DNA of 8,838 nt, taken from NCBI GenBank assembly GCA_021298045.1, contig JAJTHY010000013.1:1-8838 (forward strand), given 5' to 3'. This DNA comes from Candidatus Jidaibacter sp. (GTDB lineage: Bacteria; Pseudomonadota; Alphaproteobacteria; Rickettsiales; Midichloriaceae). The notes under the pieces are model-generated. The model was given only the letters and a program-made list of their open reading frames with translations, was not told where the DNA came from and searched no databases. The stretch's first letter is position 1, and each line of letters begins with the position of its first letter. Positions 6,310 to 8,838 of the stretch are shown in pieces. The position numbers and the translations under genes were made by a program.

Positions 6310-8005
6310 AACTATGCTTTTTTGTAAAGATATGTGTTGTGGACCAGCCATCCTTTCTTTTATCAACCCCTGTATCGAATATCACATTGCCTTTTTGATC
6401 TTGAATTATTTTTATGCCCATGGCATTACCAATTTTACCGCTAAGACCAATATAACTTGCTATATGCTCATTATCTATATGATGCCCTCTTGCCTTCAGC
6501 TTGGAAACTATAGAACTTTCTATACCTTTTTCAGTAATCACAACATTCTCATCATCGAAAAATGCAGTCTTAGGGGCATCTATAGCTCTTTGCATATCCA
6601 TGCCAAAATCAATAAGATTAACGGTAATTTGTGCTACATTTTGGGGTATTGTGTGTCCTCCTGGGGTGCCAAAAGCCGCCCATGGCTGACTATCTTTCAT
6701 TACAATTATAGGGGAATTACTAGACAATTTATACTTCCCTGGGAAAACATCCATAGGATTCCCCTTTGGCTCAAATGTTGAGAAAGCCATGGAGTTATTC
6801 ATCCAAATGCCTGTGCCCTCAATCATAACCTTGCTACCAAAGCCGAGTCCAAGTGTTTGTGTCGAACTTACAATATTTCCTAATTTATCAACTACTACAA
6901 AATGTGTTGTATTTAATCCTTCCTTATCAGAATGGATGTTAAAATCAGAAGCTTTATCTAAATTAATATCTCTAGCAACTTGTGCAAAATTATTTTTTGT
7001 AAGTATATTATTTACTATATTATCTCTTTCTTCGACTGATCCAGAATGATTTAAACGCACCTCAGTACTCTTTTTTAAGATCTCTATTAAAAGATGTAAA
7101 TATTCTGGAGAATTATGTTTGATATCCGCTAAGTTAAATTGTTCTAAAACACCAAGCGCAAAAAGTGCCGAGAAACCATTGCCAGGAGTTCCCATGGTAT
7201 AGATATCATAACCTCTATAGTTCAGTTTTATAGGATCCCACCATTCAGCTACATCTGCCTTTAAGTCCTCAAACGAAAGAAAACCTCCAAGCTCTTGTAT
7301 CTGTTTATGCATCTGTTTTGCAATTTTTCCTGTGTAAAAAGCATTTGCGCCTTCTTTGGCTATCAATCTGTAAGTTTTAGCAAGATCTTTTTGAACAAGG
7401 GATTCCCCTTCCTTTAATGGGCGCCCATTTATGCCATAAAAAGCTTTTGGATATTCTGAAAATTTGTTGAATGAGTCTGCTATCAAGACAGCGATATAAG
7501 GTGATACGGGGAATCCATCTTCGGCATGCTTAATTGCACTATCAAAAAGTCTGTTCCAAGATAATTTCCCATATTTGGAATGCATAGCCTTCCATGAATT
7601 CAAATTACCTGGAGTACATATGGATTTCGGTCCTTGCCTGTTTTTCTCATAATTGAGTGTAGGAGCCCTCATAAGATCGGAATTCGATTTAAGTGGAAAT
7701 TTACCACTACCATTTAAATATCGTATCTCTTTATTTTTTGCGTCATAAATAAGAGTTGATCCATATCCGCCAAGCCCCGTCATAGCTGGCTCCACAACAT
7801 TAAGCGTAGAAGCAATTGCGACTGCGGCGTCAAATGCATTGCCACCTTTTTCTAGAATATCTAAACCAGCTTGTGTCGCAAGTGGATGCCCAGTTGCAAC
7901 AGCACCGACAGTATTGTTATTATCTTTTGCAAATGATGCTGTTACTTTTACTAAGACTAATAGGTTGATTAATAAAAAATACAATAAACTTCTATATATT
8001 GGCAT
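6308..8005 (-). CDS. ggt: Gamma-glutamyltranspeptidase-family Ntn hydrolase, exported, divergent substrate pocket
   Basis: GGT-family proteins are self-cleaving N-terminal-nucleophile hydrolases; classical members take gamma-glutamyl groups from glutathione in the periplasm. The 565-residue length is typical. A signal peptide is clear: hydrophobic core about 6-20 with likely cleavage after TASFA (residue 26). The large subunit opens with GHPLATQAGLDILEKGGNAF (39-58) and VVEPAMTGLGG (70-80). The expected autocleavage site is N365/T366 in NTTHFVVVD, with T366 the nucleophile of a 200-residue small subunit. Also conserved are SSNSP (428-432) and the oxyanion loop GTPGG (446-450). The usual FRETAP-like arginine is replaced by LNGSGKFP (97-104), TYTLN by TQTLG (382-386), and the NNxMDDF stretch by NNSMAF (403-408). 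This resembles the broader GGT-like/acylase branch, so substrate is uncertain. It stands alone with its own likely promoter and overlaps the remnant downstream by a base or two. Confidence 0.92.
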   Translation of the reverse strand: MPIYRSLLYFLLINLLVLVKVTASFAKDNNNTVGAVATGHPLATQAGLDILEKGGNAFDAAVAIASTLNVVEPAMTGLGGYGSTLIYDAKNKEIRYLNGSGKFPLKSNSDLMRAPTLNYEKNRQGPKSICTPGNLNSWKAMHSKYGKLSWNRLFDSAIKHAEDGFPVSPYIAVLIADSFNKFSEYPKAFYGINGRPLKEGESLVQKDLAKTYRLIAKEGANAFYTGKIAKQMHKQIQELGGFLSFEDLKADVAEWWDPIKLNYRGYDIYTMGTPGNGFSALFALGVLEQFNLADIKHNSPEYLHLLIEILKKSTEVRLNHSGSVEERDNIVNNILTKNNFAQVARDINLDKASDFNIHSDKEGLNTTHFVVVDKLGNIVSSTQTLGLGFGSKVMIEGTGIWMNNSMAFSTFEPKGNPMDVFPGKYKLSSNSPIIVMKDSQPWAAFGTPGGHTIPQNVAQITVNLIDFGMDMQRAIDAPKTAFFDDENVVITEKGIESSIVSKLKARGHHIDNEHIASYIGLSGKIGNAMGIKIIQDQKGNVIFDTGVDKRKDGWSTTHIFTKKHS

Positions 8006-8037
8006 ATAGTATTACGATAATTAAAATTTCTCACGAT

Positions 8038-8066
8038 TACATAACATAAGCCTGATCACATATCAA
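8038..8066 (-). promoter_or_regulatory. Candidate sigma70-type promoter of the GGT gene
   Basis: Reading on the minus strand, TTGATA (8066-8061) and TATGTA (8043-8038) are separated by exactly 17 bp and would place transcription start roughly 25 bases before the GGT start codon. The -35 box matches 5 of 6 consensus bases; the -10 is weak. No good ribosome-binding site lies before ATG 8005. Confidence 0.4.
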
Positions 8067-8261
8067 TAAATTTTATGTATTTTTCTAGTATGGAGGTCCA
8101 ATTTATTTAGATCTCCACAGCGCGCCAGTAACTTCAGAATGACGATTAGGCTTTTATTATAACCGATTTAATTACAAAAAAGGCACGGTTTTTGCTTTAG
8201 TTTTCATTACGCATTTATTGCGAAATCTTAAGATCCCAAGCAGTAGCGAAGATGAATAAGA
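8067..8261. other. Non-coding stretch with a short repeat remnant
   Basis: No convincing gene is seen in either strand. On the minus strand, 8143-8109 reads GTCATTCTGAAG..., then CGCGC, then GTGGAGATCT; this resembles the GTCATTCTGA-type dispersed repeats common in endosymbiont-like genomes. The decamer AGATCTCCAC at 8109-8118 recurs exactly, inverted, at 8263-8272 in the left inverted repeat. A weak CAAAAA/TTTTTG dyad near 8175 is not a convincing terminator. Confidence 0.35.
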
Positions 8262-8298
8262 GGTGGAGATCTGCTGTATTTTTCATAGCCATTTTATA
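8262..8298 (+). repeat. Left arm of a 37-bp imperfect inverted repeat
   Basis: The reverse complement of this arm matches 8662-8698 at 33 of 37 positions. Weaker similarity, about 15 of 21, continues inward to about 8319. Outside GGTGG the similarity stops at once. No target-site duplication is visible next to the arms. Confidence 0.75.
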
Positions 8299-8309
8299 AC
8301 GGTTTAGCT

Positions 8310-8450
8310 ATAATCGGTAAATTCCATCCATATGGGGATGTTTCAATTTATGACGCATTGGTACGTATGGCGCAGAGTTTTTCTATGCGATACCCTATAA
8401 TTGAAGGGCAGGGGAACTTTGGGTCAATCGATGGTGATTCACAAGCTGCT
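8310..8450 (+). pseudogene. Internal fragment of DNA topoisomerase II subunit A (GyrA/ParC-like)
   Basis: Forty-seven open codons match the quinolone-resistance region of GyrA/ParC: IGKFHPYGD, then SIYDALVRMAQSFSMRYP, then EGQGNFGSIDGD. GyrA and ParC are the strand-cutting subunits of gyrase and topoisomerase IV. The fragment begins at about E. coli GyrA residue 74 and stops just before the catalytic tyrosine (MRYTE motif), so it cannot be active. The second histidine of the nearly invariant HPHGD is Tyr here, and the residue matching GyrA Ser83 is Val. Beyond SQAA the frame continues about 30 codons into unrelated sequence, which on the other strand encodes the secreted-protein fragment. A start codon is lacking. 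GyrA and ParC cannot be told apart from this segment, nor can the donor. Confidence 0.85.
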
Positions 8451-8612
8451 GTTGTTGGTAACTATACTGCCGCTTCCGATACTTCCTCCAGAGTAGCTAG
8501 TGGGGTTGTTGATGGTAACATCTGGTGGGGTGGATAGGGCTGTAGAATTAGCCTCTGAAGCTGCAAATAAAGCGCTTATTCCAACTATAAAATGGACTTT
8601 GTTTCTCAACAT
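8439..8612 (-). pseudogene. 5' fragment of a secreted or surface protein gene (signal peptide plus 36 residues)
   Basis: The ATG at 8612 has a good ribosome-binding site, AAGGA (8622-8618), five bases upstream. The 57-residue peptide starts with a textbook signal peptide: MLRNK, hydrophobic VHFIVGISALFAA, likely cleavage after SEA (residue 21). The rest is Ser/Thr/Asn/Gly-rich (NNPTSYSGGSIGSGSIV), as in the passenger of an autotransporter or other surface protein. It ends in TGA at 8439, exactly where the topoisomerase fragment on the other strand ends, so the gene was probably truncated by that junction. A longer frame from 8645 exists but lacks this start context. Could alternatively be a genuine tiny exported peptide. 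Confidence 0.5.
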
Positions 8613-8661
8613 AAATATCCTTAACACACATGCAGGCACATACACAATACAGCTAAGCCCT

Positions 8662-8698
8662 TATAAAATAGCTATGAAAAATACAATAGGTCTCCACC
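8662..8698 (-). repeat. Right arm of the 37-bp imperfect inverted repeat
   Basis: Partner of 8262-8298, lying about 50 bp before the start codon of the secreted-protein fragment, so it could be that gene's leader as well as a mobile-element end. It contains GCTATGAAAAATACA and ends in TCTCCACC, similar to the decamer at 8109-8118. Confidence 0.75.
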
Positions 8699-8838
8699 CA
8701 GGGCGACCGCATTAAAAATTTTCATATCGTATCTGAATTATGAATAAGGCGTCGTCAAAAAATGGTTAATTAGCATAATGAGTGTCATTGCAGGACCACT
8801 ACCCTTTTTGTCATCCTCGCGTAGGCGGGGATCCAGGC
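8699..8838. other. Non-coding right edge with GGGGATCC-type hairpin repeat
   Basis: No gene is seen. At 8813-8832, ATCCTCGC, a GTAG loop and GCGGGGAT form an 8-bp stem with one G-U pair; with the preceding TGTC and following CCAG it matches the GTCATCCCCGC...GCGGGGATCCAG repeat type found scattered through many proteobacterial genomes. The copy is probably cut by the window end. The preceding 8699-8800 is AT-rich without recognisable signals. Confidence 0.5.

Noticed and set aside
6314..7049. Plus-strand open frames across the GGT gene
   Set aside because: Antisense to a gene with full family motifs; composition is not protein-like.
8165..8190. Possible terminator with CAAAAA/TTTTTG arms
   Set aside because: The stem has almost no GC pairs and is not placed after any gene.
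8252..8299. 15-codon plus-strand ORF starting MNKRW
   Set aside because: Too short, overlaps the inverted repeat arm; faint resemblance of RSAV to the KSAR motif upstream of HPHGD in GyrA is not enough.
8500..8715. 71-codon plus-strand frame
   Set aside because: Opposite the signal-peptide fragment, which has a ribosome-binding site and clear signal sequence; this frame has neither.
1..8838. CRISPR array, tRNA or rRNA genes, complete insertion sequence
   Set aside because: No regularly spaced repeats, cloverleaf with CCA-type arms, or transposase frame was seen by eye; a tRNAscan or ISfinder search was not possible.

Overview
The window is AT-rich and gene-sparse. It reads as a piece of an intracellular-type alphaproteobacterial chromosome, possibly Rickettsiales-like. 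This is inferred from low GC, many gene remnants, a UbiB ubiquinone kinase, outer-membrane protein fragments and a GTCATCC...GGGGATCC hairpin repeat at the right edge; no rRNA or marker gene confirms it. All five intact genes are on the minus strand, so the region is described in their direction, right to left.

Right flank (8006-8838): no intact gene. It carries a promoter-like pair for the gamma-glutamyltransferase gene and a pair of 37-bp inverted repeats (8262-8298 and 8662-8698). Between the repeats, a 47-codon fragment of a GyrA/ParC topoisomerase subunit (plus strand) abuts the 5' end of a secreted-protein gene (minus strand). Next comes an intact exported gamma-glutamyltranspeptidase-family hydrolase (6308-8005) that keeps the nucleophile but appears to lack several gamma-glutamyl-binding residues. 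Downstream are a frameshifted, beta-barrel-like remnant (6044-6309) and a headless copy (5727-6023) of the 3' end of the next gene.

Centre (3464-5533): a 689-residue protein of unrecognised family. Its first 420 residues are mostly helical and charged. Its C-terminal third has the layout of a circularly permuted NlpC/P60 (YiiX-like) papain-fold domain: GD motif, then SHV, then CSE. The headless copy just upstream is identical to it over 133 bp and only about 77-81% identical on either side, the pattern left by recent gene conversion.

Left (328-3378): a compact operon of ubiB (aerobic ubiquinone synthesis), a YhiN/HI0933-type flavoprotein overlapping it by 4 bp, and a small TfoX-N domain protein. 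Convergent to it, at the left edge, is the decayed 3' end of an outer-membrane beta-barrel gene (3-318, plus strand), disrupted by a stop and a frameshift.

The intact housekeeping genes are ordinary. The interest lies in the papain-fold protein with its possible donor cassette, the divergent GGT, and the chimeric block between the inverted repeats.
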